A stretch of 64,000 nucleotides of DNA from assembly GCF_900100005.1 (NCBI RefSeq), contig NZ_FNEB01000001.1, positions 744,001-808,000 of the forward strand. The letters run 5' to 3'. The translations under genes were made by a program, and so were the position numbers. Source of the stretch: Lutimaribacter saemankumensis. Lineage in GTDB: Bacteria; Pseudomonadota; Alphaproteobacteria; Rhodobacterales; Rhodobacteraceae. The notes beneath the pieces are model-generated. The model was not told the origin of the DNA. It searched no databases and was given only the letters and a program-made list of their open reading frames with translations. Below, in pieces: positions 9,969-19,792 of the stretch; within the stretch, counting starts at the first letter, position 1, and each line of letters opens with the position of its first letter.

Positions 9969-11000
9969 TCAGCTCCAGCGCGCGAACGCGCCCCAGAACC
10001 ATTCGAATTTCGCCGCAAAGGCCACGAAGACCACCCAGAACAGGCTCATGGGAAGGAAGACCTTCCAGCCCAGCCGCATCAGCTGGTCATAGCGGTAGCG
10101 GGGCGTGATCGCCTTCACCATCGAGAACATGAAGAAGACGAGCAGCATCTTGAGGATCATCCAGAAGATCCCGTCGGGCAGGCCCGGAATGGGCGACAGC
10201 CAACCACCGAAGAACAGCAGGCTGACCAGCGCGCACATCAGCACCACCGCCACCAGTTCGCCGATCATGAACAGCAGGAACGGGGTCGAGCTGTATTCGA
10301 CCTGGTAACCCGCGACCAGTTCCGACTCCGCCTCGGGCAGGTCGAAGGGCGGGCGGTTGGTTTCGGCCAGCGCCGAGATGAAGAACAGGAACAGCATCGG
10401 GAAATGCGGCAGCCAGTACCAGTTGAACAGGCCCAGATCACCGTCCTGCGCGCGCACGATGTTGCCGAAGTTCATCGACCCGGTCGAAATGATCACCCCG
10501 ATGATGATCAGGCCGATCGACACCTCGTACGAGATCATCTGCGCCGCCGAGCGAAGCGACCCCAGGAACGGGTATTTCGAGTTCGACGCCCAGCCGCCCA
10601 TGATAACGCCGTACACCTCGAGCGAGGAGACCGCGAAAACATAAAGGATCGCCACGTTGATATCCGACAGCACCCAGCCGTCGTTGAACGGGATCACCGC
10701 CCAGGCGATCAAGGCCATCACCAGCGAAATCATCGGCGCCAGCAGGAACACCGCCCGGTCCGCGCCCGCGGGGAACACGACCTCTTTCACGATATACTTG
10801 ATGAAATCCGCAAAGCTCTGCAGCAGGCCGAAGGCGCCCACCACGTTGGGGCCCTTTCGCATCATCACGGCCGCCCAGATCTTGCGGTCGGCATACATCA
10901 GGAACGCCAGCGCCACCAGCAGCGGCACGATCACAAGAAGGATCTGCGCGACGATGACGAGCAACATGCCCAGGTAGGTGTTGGTAAAGAATTCGACCAT
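9969..11000 (-). CDS. nuoH: NADH-quinone oxidoreductase subunit H
   Basis: Membrane subunit of complex I that forms much of the quinone-binding cavity. The 343-aa, eight-helix protein has the family signatures [19 protein letters not shown] and [20 protein letters not shown], the latter being the acidic loop facing the quinone site. It lies 8 bp after a small lipoprotein gene. Length and motifs are normal. Confidence 0.98.
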   Translation of the reverse strand: MVEFFTNTYLGMLLVIVAQILLVIVPLLVALAFLMYADRKIWAAVMMRKGPNVVGAFGLLQSFADFIKYIVKEVVFPAGADRAVFLLAPMISLVMALIAWAVIPFNDGWVLSDINVAILYVFAVSSLEVYGVIMGGWASNSKYPFLGSLRSAAQMISYEVSIGLIIIGVIISTGSMNFGNIVRAQDGDLGLFNWYWLPHFPMLFLFFISALAETNRPPFDLPEAESELVAGYQVEYSSTPFLLFMIGELVAVVLMCALVSLLFFGGWLSPIPGLPDGIFWMILKMLLVFFMFSMVKAITPRYRYDQLMRLGWKVFLPMSLFWVVFVAFAAKFEWFWGAFARWS

Positions 11001-11008
11001 TTTGTCCT

Positions 11009-11419
11009 CTACACCGTCGGTATTCCGTTTTCCCTGCAGGCCGCGACAACCACCTCGGCGTCGATGGTCCGCGTACCCCGGGGCAGCGCGGGCGAGATGG
11101 TATAGACCGCATCGCCCGTCCAGGCCCCGTTTTTCTCATCCACTGTCGTGCGCACCTGGCGCGCAAATCCGTAGCCGCGGATCAGCGCGTATTGCGCAGC
11201 CGCGCACTCGGCATAGGCCGTCACGTCGTCCGGCCCGCGCGCCCCGCGCATCGCGACGACGAAATTCACCAGCTCGCCGTCCAGCAACCGTGTATCCACG
11301 CCCTCGTAGACCGCACCGTCCGGCGCGGCCAGATGCTCTGCGCCGCCCTGCGTCTGCGAGACCACGCAACCCGCCAGCACCGCGCTGGCGAGGGGGGATA
11401 TGACGACGGCTGCGCGCAT
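11009..11419 (-). CDS. Small lipoprotein, nuo operon accessory protein
   Basis: A 136-aa hypothetical protein starting [20 protein letters not shown]: a short signal peptide with a lipobox (VLAG|C), so it should be lipidated and sit on the periplasmic side of a membrane. The ATG shares a base with the nuoG stop, and nuoH follows 8 bp later, so it is part of the operon. The mature part contains two further cysteines (AECAAAQ and VAACREN) that could form a disulphide. I do not recognise a domain. The open frame extends upstream into nuoG, but the coupled start with the lipobox is the credible one. Confidence 0.8.
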   Translation of the reverse strand: MRAAVVISPLASAVLAGCVVSQTQGGAEHLAAPDGAVYEGVDTRLLDGELVNFVVAMRGARGPDDVTAYAECAAAQYALIRGYGFARQVRTTVDEKNGAWTGDAVYTISPALPRGTRTIDAEVVVAACRENGIPTV

Positions 11420-13401
11420 TATTCGGCCGCCATCCCCATGTTGCGCGCCTTGGCGTTTGCGCTGAGTTCCGCCATCAGCGCACTGGCGCGCGCGATCGGG
11501 TTCGTCAGGTAGAAATCCCTGATCGCGTTGCGGAACGCGGCATCGCCAAGCTTGCCCTCGGGCAGCGGCTGCCAATCGTTTTCCGGCACCTCGTCGATCT
11601 GGGCCAGGTGCGGCACGGCGGCCACCAGCGCCTGACGCAGTTGCGCAAGGCTGTCCCAGGGCTGGGTCGCCCCGATCTCGCCCGAGAGCGCGCGCAGGAT
11701 CGCCCAGTTTTCCTTGGCTTCGCCCGGCGCGAACCCGGCGCGCAGCGCCAGTTGCGGGCGGCCTTCGGTGTTCACGAACAGGCCCTGTTCCTCGGTATAG
11801 GCCGCACCCGGCAGGATCACGTCGGCACGATGCGCGCCGCGGTCGCCATGGCTGCCCTGGTAGATGACAAAAGCGCCTTCACCGATTTCGATCTCGTCCG
11901 CGCCGAGGTTATAGATCACGTCGGCCTCGTTCACGGCGTCCATGCCGCGTTCGTTGGTGGCGTCCACATCCATAGCCCCCACGCGCGATGCGGCGGTGTG
12001 CAGAACCAGCACCCGGCCCGTCAGCGACTGAGCCGCGGCCAGCACGGCGGCGCCATCGGCCTCGTTCAGCGCGCCCTGGCCCACGATGACGATCGCATCG
12101 TCCTGCGGCTTGAGCCTGGACAGCGCCGCGCGGTCGGTGCCGACATGCGTCACGTCAAAGGTCAGATCGACCGCTTCGCCCACGACGACCACTTCGGCGC
12201 CCTGGATCCAGGCCTTGCGGATACGTGCGTTCAGAACCGGCGCTTCGTCGCGCGGATTGGTGCCGACCAGGATGATCTGGCGCGCGGTATCAATATCCTC
12301 GATCGCGACGTTGCCGACATAGCCCGAGCGGTTGCCCGCGGGCAGTTTCGCGCCGTCGGTGCGGCATTCCACGATGCCACCCTGCCCTTCGATCAATTGC
12401 TTGAGAGAGAATGCCGCCTCGACCGGTGCAAGATCGCCCACGATCCCGGCCAGCTTGCTTGCGCCCTGGATACGCTCGGCGGCGATACCCAGCGCCTCGG
12501 CCCAGCTTGCCGGGCGCAGCTTGCCGTTCTCGCGCACATAGGGCTTGTCCAGCCGCTGGCGGCGCAGACCGTCCCAGACAAAGCGCGTCTTGTCGGAAAT
12601 CCATTCCTCGTTCACGCCGTCATTGTTGCGCGGCAGGATGCGCATGACTTCGCGGCCCTTTGTATCGACCCGGATGTTGGAACCCAGCGCATCCATCACG
12701 TCGATGGTTTCGGTCTTGGTCAGCTCCCACGGACGCGCGGTAAAGGCGTAGGGCTTGCTGACCAGCGCCCCCACCGGGCACAGGTCGATGATGTTGCCCT
12801 GCAGGTTGCTGTCGAGCGTTTCGCCCAGGTAGGCGGTGATTTCCGCATCCTCGCCCCGTCCGGTCTGGCCCATCTGGGTGATGCCTGCCACCTCGGTGGT
12901 AAAGCGCACGCAACGGGTGCAGGAAATGCAGCGCGTCATGTGCGTTTCGACCAGCGGGCCAAGGTCCAGATCCTCGACCGCGCGCTTGGGCTCGCGGTAC
13001 CGGCTGAAATCGACGCCATAGGCCATGGCCTGGTCCTGCAGGTCGCATTCGCCACCCTGGTCGCAGATCGGGCAATCCAGCGGATGGTTGATCAGCAGGA
13101 ATTCCATCACGCCTTCGCGGGCCTTCTTGACCATCGGGCTGTTGGTTTTCACGACGGGCGGCTGGCCTTCGGGTCCAGGGCGCAGGTCGCGCACCTGCAT
13201 CGCGCAGGAGGCCGCCGGCTTGGGCGGGCCGCCCACGACCTCGACCAGGCACATGCGGCAGTTGCCCGCGATCGACAGCCGCTCATGATAGCAGAACCGC
13301 GGCACCTCGATGCCCGCGACCTCGCAGGCCTGGATCAGGGTCATGGCCCCTTCCACTTCCACTTCGTGCCCGTCGATGATGATCTTGCGGAGGTCTGTCA
13401 T
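11419..13401 (-). CDS. nuoG: NADH-quinone oxidoreductase subunit G
   Basis: Large iron-sulphur subunit of the complex I peripheral arm. In the 660-aa protein the N-terminal ferredoxin domain holds C37, C48, C51 and C66 for [2Fe-2S] N1b; H106, C110, C113 and C119 fit the His-Cys3 cluster N3; and C158, C161, C164 and C208 fit cluster N4. The C-terminal part is the molybdopterin-oxidoreductase-like domain without its cofactor. There is no sign of the extra cluster-N7 cysteine set seen in E. coli NuoG. The gene lies 6 bp after a DUF5333-type gene. Confidence 0.98.
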   Translation of the reverse strand: MTDLRKIIIDGHEVEVEGAMTLIQACEVAGIEVPRFCYHERLSIAGNCRMCLVEVVGGPPKPAASCAMQVRDLRPGPEGQPPVVKTNSPMVKKAREGVMEFLLINHPLDCPICDQGGECDLQDQAMAYGVDFSRYREPKRAVEDLDLGPLVETHMTRCISCTRCVRFTTEVAGITQMGQTGRGEDAEITAYLGETLDSNLQGNIIDLCPVGALVSKPYAFTARPWELTKTETIDVMDALGSNIRVDTKGREVMRILPRNNDGVNEEWISDKTRFVWDGLRRQRLDKPYVRENGKLRPASWAEALGIAAERIQGASKLAGIVGDLAPVEAAFSLKQLIEGQGGIVECRTDGAKLPAGNRSGYVGNVAIEDIDTARQIILVGTNPRDEAPVLNARIRKAWIQGAEVVVVGEAVDLTFDVTHVGTDRAALSRLKPQDDAIVIVGQGALNEADGAAVLAAAQSLTGRVLVLHTAASRVGAMDVDATNERGMDAVNEADVIYNLGADEIEIGEGAFVIYQGSHGDRGAHRADVILPGAAYTEEQGLFVNTEGRPQLALRAGFAPGEAKENWAILRALSGEIGATQPWDSLAQLRQALVAAVPHLAQIDEVPENDWQPLPEGKLGDAAFRNAIRDFYLTNPIARASALMAELSANAKARNMGMAAE

Positions 13402-13407
13402 TGCTCT

Positions 13408-13809
13408 TCACTTCGCTTTCAGCAAGGCGCCGATCTGGCTGCCTTTCTTGATTTCGCGGCGACCCAGCTTGCACAGGTCGCGGTCTATTTCCGGGTTCAG
13501 CCCGCGTGCGCGGACATAGGCCTCACCGCGGTTGCGGATGCGCTCTTTCTCGGTCCGGCTGTCGGCATAGGCCTCGATATCGGCGTCCGAATATCCCAGT
13601 TCGGCCGCCCTGGATTTGAGCTGCCACAGATAGGTCAGCCCACGGAACGTGCGCGGCTCGATGGTTTCGCAGCGGTCGCTGATCTCGACGGCAAGCGCCA
13701 CCCACAGCATGCTGTCATCTATTTCCGGCACGTCACGCAAAGGCGGCAGCGCCGCGGCCGAGGTCGTGATGATCGAGGTCGAGAAGGCGATTACGGGAAC
13801 CAGGTTCAT
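13408..13809 (-). CDS. DUF5333-type exported protein, nuo operon accessory
   Basis: A 133-aa protein starting MNLVPVIAFSTSIITTSAAA, a cleavable signal peptide, so the product should be periplasmic. The mature part has an evenly spaced helical pattern (LKSRAAELGYSDADIEAYADS ... CKLGRREIKKGSQIGALLKAK) that I recall from the DUF5333 family of Rhodobacteraceae. That name is from memory, not a search. Two cysteines (DRCE and DLCK) may form a disulphide. It sits 6 bp upstream of nuoG and about 110 bp after the lipoprotein gene before it. Function is unknown. Confidence 0.75.
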   Translation of the reverse strand: MNLVPVIAFSTSIITTSAAALPPLRDVPEIDDSMLWVALAVEISDRCETIEPRTFRGLTYLWQLKSRAAELGYSDADIEAYADSRTEKERIRNRGEAYVRARGLNPEIDRDLCKLGRREIKKGSQIGALLKAK

Positions 13810-13917
13810 ATCAATACTCCTTTTCCGGCGGGCAGGTCGTGCCGCCGCGAAAAGCTGCGCCCTGAACGGCATGATATGCAATATCAGCCAGGGCAACAGA
13901 TTGATATGAAAGTGCTT

Positions 13918-14256
13918 TTACCATCCCGCGCAGCGCCCTTTCAGGATCAGGACATCGTCGACGATCTGCAGTTCGGCATCTTCCACATCGGGGCCCTGGC
14001 TCCAGGTCATGCGGGAGTTTCCAAAGCTCTCGATGCAGTATTGCACGGCCTCGTAACGGCCGGCCTCGCGCGCACCGGCGAGCGATTGCACGGGGTCGCG
14101 CACCTCGACGGTGAAATTGCGGTTGTCTTCCTTTTCGGCCGACAGTTTCGCCCGGAACGCCACACCGTCAAAGGTCTGGCGGTCGTCCGACAGCGTACCG
14201 CAGGCGGTCAGGCTCAGCCCCGCCAGCATCGCAAGGATCACGTTGCGCATGGTCAT
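13918..14256 (-). CDS. Small lipoprotein, nuo operon accessory protein
   Basis: A 112-aa hypothetical protein with a lipoprotein signal, MTMRNVILAMLAGLSLTACG (lipobox LTA|C). Translation may instead begin two codons later at MRNV; a G-rich ribosome-binding stretch (AAAGGGG) precedes both. The mature part ends with VEDAELQIVDDVLILKGRCAGW and has two more cysteines (QYCIES, GRCAG). It follows nuoF by 14 bp in the operon and is followed by about 110 bp before the DUF5333-type gene. No domain is recognised and the function is unknown. Confidence 0.75.
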   Translation of the reverse strand: MTMRNVILAMLAGLSLTACGTLSDDRQTFDGVAFRAKLSAEKEDNRNFTVEVRDPVQSLAGAREAGRYEAVQYCIESFGNSRMTWSQGPDVEDAELQIVDDVLILKGRCAGW

Positions 14257-14270
14257 GCCCCCGGCCCCTT

Positions 14271-15569
14271 TCACTCTGCCGCAACCGCGCTGACGCGGCC
14301 CGATTTCTGCGCCTTGATGCGGTCCTCGATCTCGTCGCGGAAATTGCGGATCAGTCCCTGGATCGGCCAGGCGGCCGCATCGCCCAGGGCGCAGATCGTA
14401 TGACCTTCGACCTGCTTGGTGACGTCGAACAGCATGTCGATTTCCTCGACCTCGGCCTCTCCGCGCACCAGGCGGTCCATCACGCGCATCATCCAGCCGG
14501 TGCCTTCGCGGCACGGCGTGCACTGACCGCAGCTTTCGTGCTTGTAGAATTTCGACAGTCGCCAGATCGCCTTGATGATGTCGGTCTGCTTGTCCATCAC
14601 GATCACCGCTGCCGTGCCCAGGCCCGAGCCCAGCTCACCGCGCAGGTAATCGAAGTCCATGATCGCGTCCTTCATCTTTTCGCCGCGCACGCAAGGCACG
14701 GACGAACCGCCCGGGATCACGGCCTTGAGGTTGTCCCAGCCGCCGCGAATGCCGCCGCAATGCTTTTCGATCAGCTCTTCGAAGGTGATCGACATCGCCT
14801 CTTCGACGACGCAGGGGTTATTGACGTGCCCGGAGACCGCGAACAGCTTTGTGCCCGCGTTGTTCTGACGCCCGAAGCCCGCGAACCACGACGCGCCACG
14901 GCGCAGGATCGTCGGGACGACCGCGATGGATTCCACGTTGTTCACCGTGGTCGGGCAGCCATAAAGCCCCGCACCCGCCGGGAATGGCGGCTTCATCCGG
15001 GGCATGCCCTTCTTGCCTTCAAGGCTTTCCAGCAGCGCGGTTTCCTCACCGCAGATATAGGCGCCCGCACCGTGATGCAGGAAAAGATCGAAATCCCAGC
15101 CCGATCCGGCGGCGTTCTTGCCCAGAAGGCCGGCATCGTAGGCCTCGTCGATGGCGGCCTGCAGCGCCTCACGCTCGCGGATGTATTCCCCGCGGATGTA
15201 GATGTAGCAGGTATGCGCGTTCATCGCGAAAGACGCGATCAGGCAACCCTCGATCAGCGTGTGCGGATCGTGGCGCATGATTTCGCGGTCCTTGCAGGTG
15301 CCCGGCTCGGATTCGTCGGCGTTGACGACCAGATAGGCCGGCCGCCCGTCGCTTTCCTTGGGCATGAACGACCATTTCAGACCGGTCGGGAAACCCGCCC
15401 CGCCGCGCCCACGCAAGCCGCTGGCCTTCATCTCGTCGATGATCCAGTCGCGGCCTTTCTTGATGATGCCGCCGGTCCCGTCCCAATGACCACGGGCCAT
15501 CGCACCTTTCAGTGTGCGATCGTGCATCCCGTAGATATTGGTAAAGATCCTGTCTTCGTCCTTCAGCAT
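14271..15569 (-). CDS. nuoF: NADH-quinone oxidoreductase subunit F
   Basis: FMN- and NADH-binding subunit that starts electron transfer in complex I. The 432-aa protein has the glycine-rich NADH/FMN loop [10 protein letters not shown] at residues 54-63 and the [4Fe-4S] N3 ligands C347, C350, C353 and C393 (ESCGQCTPC ... HTICALGD). Length is normal. It starts 4 bp after a small DUF5337-type gene and forms the NADH-dehydrogenase module with the neighbouring nuoE and nuoG. Confidence 0.98.
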   Translation of the reverse strand: MLKDEDRIFTNIYGMHDRTLKGAMARGHWDGTGGIIKKGRDWIIDEMKASGLRGRGGAGFPTGLKWSFMPKESDGRPAYLVVNADESEPGTCKDREIMRHDPHTLIEGCLIASFAMNAHTCYIYIRGEYIREREALQAAIDEAYDAGLLGKNAAGSGWDFDLFLHHGAGAYICGEETALLESLEGKKGMPRMKPPFPAGAGLYGCPTTVNNVESIAVVPTILRRGASWFAGFGRQNNAGTKLFAVSGHVNNPCVVEEAMSITFEELIEKHCGGIRGGWDNLKAVIPGGSSVPCVRGEKMKDAIMDFDYLRGELGSGLGTAAVIVMDKQTDIIKAIWRLSKFYKHESCGQCTPCREGTGWMMRVMDRLVRGEAEVEEIDMLFDVTKQVEGHTICALGDAAAWPIQGLIRNFRDEIEDRIKAQKSGRVSAVAAE

Positions 15570-15573
15570 CCGC

Positions 15574-15795
15574 TTACCTCTGGTCGTTTTGGCGCGCGCG
15601 CCAGATTTGATAGATCATCACGATGGCCAGCACGAAGCCGGCCAGCGCGATCAGGTCGAAGAGCGCCCGCGTGCGGTTGCTCCAGCCCATTTCCGCTCCG
15701 ATGAGGGTGGCGAGGATCCAGAACGCCCCAGTGCCCGCTATGACAAGGGCGGTCAACCGCCCCTTGCGTGCCTGATATTGCTCCGGATCCGCCAT
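15574..15795 (-). CDS. Two-helix membrane protein (DUF5337-type), nuo operon accessory
   Basis: A 73-aa protein with two hydrophobic segments, roughly residues 13-34 and 45-63, and a basic C-terminus ([10 protein letters not shown]), so it is a hairpin inner-membrane protein. The pattern resembles the DUF5337 family of Rhodobacteraceae as I remember it. It lies 4 bp upstream of nuoF and 12 bp after the helix-hairpin-helix gene. The function is unknown; position suggests a complex I partner or assembly role. Confidence 0.75.
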   Translation of the reverse strand: MADPEQYQARKGRLTALVIAGTGAFWILATLIGAEMGWSNRTRALFDLIALAGFVLAIVMIYQIWRARQNDQR

Positions 15796-15807
15796 TCCCC
15801 ACCTGTG

Positions 15808-16506
15808 TCAGTACACGTCGCCGTCTTCGACGCGTTTCGAAAACTCGGTCTCGCCGCCCGCGGCCAGGATCTTGGCCTGCTCGATCCAGTTGTCGCGGCT
15901 TGCCCGGCCCTTGAAGCCGGTCAGGTTCGCGTTGACCCAGGCCAGCTCGTCCGCCGTCCATTTCGCAATCTGGTCGAAATGGTAGAACCCCATCTCGTTC
16001 AGCATCTTTTCAAGCTTCGGGCCGACACCCTTGATTTCCTTGAGGTTGTCGGCCTTGCCTCCGCGCGCCGCGCTCAGCGTTTCGGGCTTGGTGCCTTCCG
16101 CTTCGCCTTCGGTGGCGGCTGGTGCCGCTTCGGCAGCAGGCGCGGGTTTGGGTGGCGGTGCCGGCGCGGGTTCAGGTGTGGGCGCGGGTTCAGCGGCAGC
16201 AGTCGGTGCAGCAGTCGCAACCGGCGTCGCCCCACCGTTCGCCACCTTCTTTGCCCGTGCGCTCAGTTCGATGTCACCCGGCGCGCGACCGGCGGCGCCC
16301 GGCGCGACCGGCCCGGCCAGCGGGCGGCACAGGATCATGCCCAACACCAGTCCGAGAAACAGGAACACCAGCGCGGCGATCAACACACCTGCCCAGAAAT
16401 TCCAGCCGCCGAGCAGCATCAACAAAACCAGCGTCAGCGCCGCCGCGGCTGCGGCCATCGCCCAGGATCCCACCTGGCAAACAAAACTGTTCGATCCGTT
16501 ACTCAT
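15808..16506 (-). CDS. Membrane-anchored helix-hairpin-helix protein, paralogue of the NuoE C-terminus
   Basis: A 232-aa protein with two N-terminal transmembrane segments (about residues 15-36 and 38-60), a long Ala/Pro-rich linker (about 85-135), and a C-terminal domain of about 94 residues. That domain contains the helix-hairpin-helix motif LKEIKGVGPKLEKMLNEMGF and matches the C-terminal domain of the neighbouring NuoE at 72 of 94 positions in a gap-free hand alignment. The fold resembles the H3TH domain annotated as flap-endonuclease-like (COG3743), but no nuclease catalytic residues are visible. It lies 32 bp after nuoE and 12 bp before the DUF5337-type gene. A role in tethering or assembling complex I is conjecture. 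Confidence 0.85.
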   Translation of the reverse strand: MSNGSNSFVCQVGSWAMAAAAAALTLVLLMLLGGWNFWAGVLIAALVFLFLGLVLGMILCRPLAGPVAPGAAGRAPGDIELSARAKKVANGGATPVATAAPTAAAEPAPTPEPAPAPPPKPAPAAEAAPAATEGEAEGTKPETLSAARGGKADNLKEIKGVGPKLEKMLNEMGFYHFDQIAKWTADELAWVNANLTGFKGRASRDNWIEQAKILAAGGETEFSKRVEDGDVY

Positions 16507-16538
16507 CTCAACTCTCCCCGATCATTTAGGTTCGCGTC

Positions 16539-17720
16539 CTAGTAGACGTCCCCCTTCTTAACACGGCTTGAGAATTCAGTCTCGCCCCCAGCGGCCAGCG
16601 TCTTGGCCTGCTCGACCCAGTTGTCACGGCTGACGCGGCCCTTGAACCCTTCGAGGTTCTGATCGACCCAGGCGATCTCGTCGGCGGTCCAGTTCGCGAT
16701 CTGGTCGAAATGGAAAAAGCCCATGCTGTTCAATAGCGCTTCGAGCTTTGGTCCAATCCCCTTGATCTGCTTGAGATCGTCGGCACCACCGTCGCGCGCC
16801 GCGGCCAGGGTTTCGGGTTTCTTGCCCTCGCCCGCATCGGTTGACGGCTTGGGCGCGGAGGCAGCCTTGGCTTTGGCCGCCGGCTTGGCCTTGGTCTTGG
16901 CCGGGGCCTGTTGTTTCTGAATGCCGGTTTCGTCGGCGGTGTGTCCGTTCGCGCGATCCGCCTTGTCGGCGCCCACGCCCTTGGCGCCCTTCGCCGGCGC
17001 CTTGCCGGGCTTGGACGACAACCACGGGGTCAGGATCGGAACTTCGGTGCCGTCGATCCGCTTGACCGTATCCCCAAGGTCCACCGCGCGTTGCACGCTG
17101 GCATTATACTGCGTGTGGCCGCTGTCGAAATCCTTGAGGCTGGTAAGCCCCGAAAGCGGCTCGGATGTGTAGCGCCCGTTTTGCGGCCCCGGAACGGGAA
17201 CGCGGCCCGCGCGCAATTCCTCGATGATCTCGCCGAATTTCTCGGCCGTCAGGTCTTCGTAGTAGTCCTTGCCGATCTGGGCCATCGGTGCGTTGGCGCA
17301 GGCGCCAAGGCATTCGACCTCTTCCCAGCTCAGCTTGCCATCCTCGGAAAGCTCGTGCGGGTTCGCCGCGATCTTTTCACGGCAGACGGCGATCAGATCT
17401 TCGGCGCCGCAGATCATGCAGGACGTGGTGCCACAGACCTGGATATGCGCGACCGAGCCAACGGGCTGCAACTGGAACATGAAATAGAAGGTCGCCACCT
17501 CGAGCGCACGGATATGCGCCATGCCCAGCATGTCTGCCACGCCTTCGATTGCGGGGCGGCTCAGCCAGCCTTCCTGCTCCTGGGCGCGCCACAGCAGCGG
17601 AATGATCGCGCTGGCCTGGCGGCCTTCGGGATACTTGGTGATCTGCGCCTCGGCCCATTTCTGGTTTTCGGGCGTAAAGGCAAAGCTTTCCGGCTGTTCG
17701 TGGTAAAGACGGCGCAACAT
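16539..17720 (-). CDS. nuoE: NADH-quinone oxidoreductase subunit E with C-terminal helix-hairpin-helix extension
   Basis: Thioredoxin-like [2Fe-2S] (N1a) subunit of the complex I NADH-oxidising module. The cluster ligands are C96, C101, C137 and C141. At 393 aa it is far longer than the 160-240 aa usual for NuoE. After the catalytic domain (to about residue 165) comes a conserved-looking segment, then a Lys/Ala-rich low-complexity linker (about 230-300) and a helix-hairpin-helix domain ([20 protein letters not shown]) of about 94 residues. The start [13 protein letters not shown] was chosen because its ATG shares a base with the preceding lipoprotein stop (TGATG). Confidence 0.96.
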   Translation of the reverse strand: MLRRLYHEQPESFAFTPENQKWAEAQITKYPEGRQASAIIPLLWRAQEQEGWLSRPAIEGVADMLGMAHIRALEVATFYFMFQLQPVGSVAHIQVCGTTSCMICGAEDLIAVCREKIAANPHELSEDGKLSWEEVECLGACANAPMAQIGKDYYEDLTAEKFGEIIEELRAGRVPVPGPQNGRYTSEPLSGLTSLKDFDSGHTQYNASVQRAVDLGDTVKRIDGTEVPILTPWLSSKPGKAPAKGAKGVGADKADRANGHTADETGIQKQQAPAKTKAKPAAKAKAASAPKPSTDAGEGKKPETLAAARDGGADDLKQIKGIGPKLEALLNSMGFFHFDQIANWTADEIAWVDQNLEGFKGRVSRDNWVEQAKTLAAGGETEFSSRVKKGDVY

Positions 17721-17998
17721 CAGGCACATGCTCCGGTGGTCAGGACGATCCCGCCACTTTCCAGGCTTTCGGCCTGGTCAGCGGCAAGCTTGTATTTGGC
17801 GATGTCGAGCACCTGCTGACGGGACAGACCCGTTTGCAGCTCGACGGGAAGGTAATCGGCTTCGGTCACGAGGCGGCAGCCGATCGACGCAACCGCTGCG
17901 TCGAATTCGGCGATGTTCTGCGTGCTCACCCCTTGCGGGGGAACGGCGCAGGCGGCCAAAAGACCAAGTGACGCGAGAACGATTGGATGACGGGTCAT
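17720..17998 (-). CDS. Small lipoprotein, nuo operon accessory protein
   Basis: A 92-aa protein starting [20 protein letters not shown]: lipobox LAA|C, so probably lipidated and exposed to the periplasm. The short mature part is mostly helical ([23 protein letters not shown]) and ends [11 protein letters not shown], with two more cysteines. It overlaps the upstream membrane gene by four bases and shares a base with nuoE, so it is co-translated with nuoE. No family is recognised. Confidence 0.75.
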   Translation of the reverse strand: MTRHPIVLASLGLLAACAVPPQGVSTQNIAEFDAAVASIGCRLVTEADYLPVELQTGLSRQQVLDIAKYKLAADQAESLESGGIVLTTGACA

Positions 17999-18363
17999 GC
18001 GGCCCCTCCCCTGAACTGGGCAAAAGCGGCAAGGCCGCTGACGGCACCGGCGGCGATGCCGGCAGCTACATGCTTGGTGACGGGATGGCCCGCGCGGGCA
18101 TAGATCGCCGCGTCATGAAAGCCCATGTAAGCGAACGAGGCGAAAAGGACGGCAATAACGCCGGGATGGCCGAACCATGCGGCGGCCAGCGCAAGAGCCG
18201 TCATCATGACATAGCGATCCGCCATGACCTGCGGCAGTTGCTCGGCCCTGTGGGTCGTGTCGGCAAGGCCCGCCGCCGGGTCGCGCAGGAACAGCACGGC
18301 AAGCCGACCGACCACCAGCGCGCCCGCAGCGCACAATGCTATGACGATGCCCGTCAGCGACAT
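17995..18363 (-). CDS. Small integral membrane protein, nuo operon accessory
   Basis: A 122-aa hydrophobic protein starting [20 protein letters not shown], with about three to four membrane segments: around residues 3-23, 50-70 and 73-90, and a weaker one near the C-terminus. The start shares a base with the nuoD stop, and the end overlaps the next lipoprotein start by four bases. A longer open frame reaches back into nuoD but is arginine-rich and was rejected. No family is recognised; only position links it to complex I. Confidence 0.72.
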   Translation of the reverse strand: MSLTGIVIALCAAGALVVGRLAVLFLRDPAAGLADTTHRAEQLPQVMADRYVMMTALALAAAWFGHPGVIAVLFASFAYMGFHDAAIYARAGHPVTKHVAAGIAAGAVSGLAAFAQFRGGAA

Positions 18364-19586
18364 TACCGGTCGATCTCCCCGAACACGATATCGAGGGAAC
18401 CGAGAATGGCCGACGCATCGGCCAACTGGTGGCCACGGCACAGGTGATCCATCGCCTGCAGATGCGGATAGCCCGGCGCCCGGATCTTGGCGCGGTAGGG
18501 TTTGTTCGTCCCGTCGGCCACCAGATAGACGCCGAACTCGCCCTTCGGCGCTTCGACCGCTGCGTAAATCTCGCCCTCGGGGACGTGGAAGCCCTCGGTA
18601 TAAAGCTTGAAGTGATGGATCAGCGCCTCCATCGAGCGCTTCATCTCGCCGCGATTGGGCGGCGTCAGCTTGCCGCGCGCCAGGATATCGCCCTGGTTTT
18701 CCGGCATCCGCAGCTTTTCACAGGCCTGCCGGATGATGTGCGTCGACTGGCGCATCTCTTCCATGCGGCAAAGGTAGCGGTCGTAGCAATCACCATTGGT
18801 GCCGACGGGAATCTGGAAATCGAACTCGTCGTAGCACTCGTAGGGCTGCGCGCGGCGCAGATCCCAGGCGAACCCCGACCCGCGCACCATCACGCCCGAG
18901 AATGCGAAATTCTGGATATCTTCCTCGGTGACGACACCGATATCCACGTTGCGCTGCTTGAAGATGCGGTTCTCCGTCAGCAACTCCGAGATGTCGTCCA
19001 GCACTTGCGGAAACGCCTGCGCCCAGGCGTCGATATCGTCGATCAGCTCGGGCGGCAAATCCTGGTGAACGCCGCCGGGCCGGAAATAGGCCGCGTGCAA
19101 ACGCGCACCACAGGCCCGTTCGTAAAAGATCATCAGCTTTTCGCGCTCTTCGAACCCCCAGAGCGGCGGCGTCAGCGCGCCCACGTCCAGCGCCTGCGTC
19201 GTGACGTTCAGCAGGTGGTTCAGGATGCGGCCGATTTCGCAATACAGAACCCGGATCAGCGACGCGCGGCGCGGCACCTCGACCCCAGTCAGCTTTTCGA
19301 TGGCCAGAACCCAGGCATGTTCCTGGTTCATCGTACCGACGTAATCCAGCCGGTCGAAATATGGCAGGTTCTGCAGATAGGTCCGGCTTTCCATCAGCTT
19401 TTCGGTGCCGCGGTGCAGCAGCCCGATATGCGGATCGCAGCGTTCCACGATCTCGCCGTCCAGCTCCATCACCATGCGCAAAACGCCATGCGCGGCAGGG
19501 TGCTGCGGGCCGAAGTTGATGTTGAAATTGCGGATCTTCTGTTCGCCCGTCTGGGCGTCGTCGAAGCCTTTGGAGCCGTCCATCAT
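18363..19586 (-). CDS. nuoD: NADH-quinone oxidoreductase subunit D
   Basis: 49-kDa-type subunit of complex I, descended from [NiFe] hydrogenase large subunits, that forms the quinone site with NuoB. The 407-aa protein has the expected [16 protein letters not shown] start and [16 protein letters not shown] motif, where the conserved histidine and tyrosine of the quinone pocket lie, and ends [18 protein letters not shown]. NuoC and NuoD are separate genes here, unlike the E. coli fusion. The start overlaps the small upstream membrane gene by four bases. Confidence 0.98.
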   Translation of the reverse strand: MMDGSKGFDDAQTGEQKIRNFNINFGPQHPAAHGVLRMVMELDGEIVERCDPHIGLLHRGTEKLMESRTYLQNLPYFDRLDYVGTMNQEHAWVLAIEKLTGVEVPRRASLIRVLYCEIGRILNHLLNVTTQALDVGALTPPLWGFEEREKLMIFYERACGARLHAAYFRPGGVHQDLPPELIDDIDAWAQAFPQVLDDISELLTENRIFKQRNVDIGVVTEEDIQNFAFSGVMVRGSGFAWDLRRAQPYECYDEFDFQIPVGTNGDCYDRYLCRMEEMRQSTHIIRQACEKLRMPENQGDILARGKLTPPNRGEMKRSMEALIHHFKLYTEGFHVPEGEIYAAVEAPKGEFGVYLVADGTNKPYRAKIRAPGYPHLQAMDHLCRGHQLADASAILGSLDIVFGEIDR

Positions 19587-19786
19587 GCGGTGCCTCCGTC
19601 AATCTTGTCCTTGAAGGCCATGACCCAGAGCAGGATCAGCGCGACAAGCGGGAAAAGGGTCAAAATCGCAACCCAGCTCGGAATGCCGAAGCGCGGCAAC
19701 AGCCGCCAGAACGGCACGATGATCAATAGCCCGACGATCAACAGGCCCAGAAGGCCGCCGCCGCCCATTCCATATCCGCCCATCAT
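19583..19786 (-). CDS. Tiny glycine-rich membrane protein between nuoC and nuoD
   Basis: A 67-aa protein beginning [20 protein letters not shown], with two hydrophobic helices (about residues 12-28 and 38-57) separated by [12 protein letters not shown]. It resembles the short two-helix superinfection-immunity/phospholipase-D-N-type membrane proteins in shape only. It overlaps the nuoD start by four bases and lies 6 bp after the NTF2-like gene, so it is translated with nuoD. The function is unknown. Confidence 0.7.
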   Translation of the reverse strand: MMGGYGMGGGGLLGLLIVGLLIIVPFWRLLPRFGIPSWVAILTLFPLVALILLWVMAFKDKIDGGTA

Positions 19787-19792
19787 CTTGCC

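Noticed and set aside
11608-14403. A 931-codon open frame on the plus strand
   Set aside because: It spans the antisense of nuoG and two other clear minus-strand genes; no signal of a real protein.
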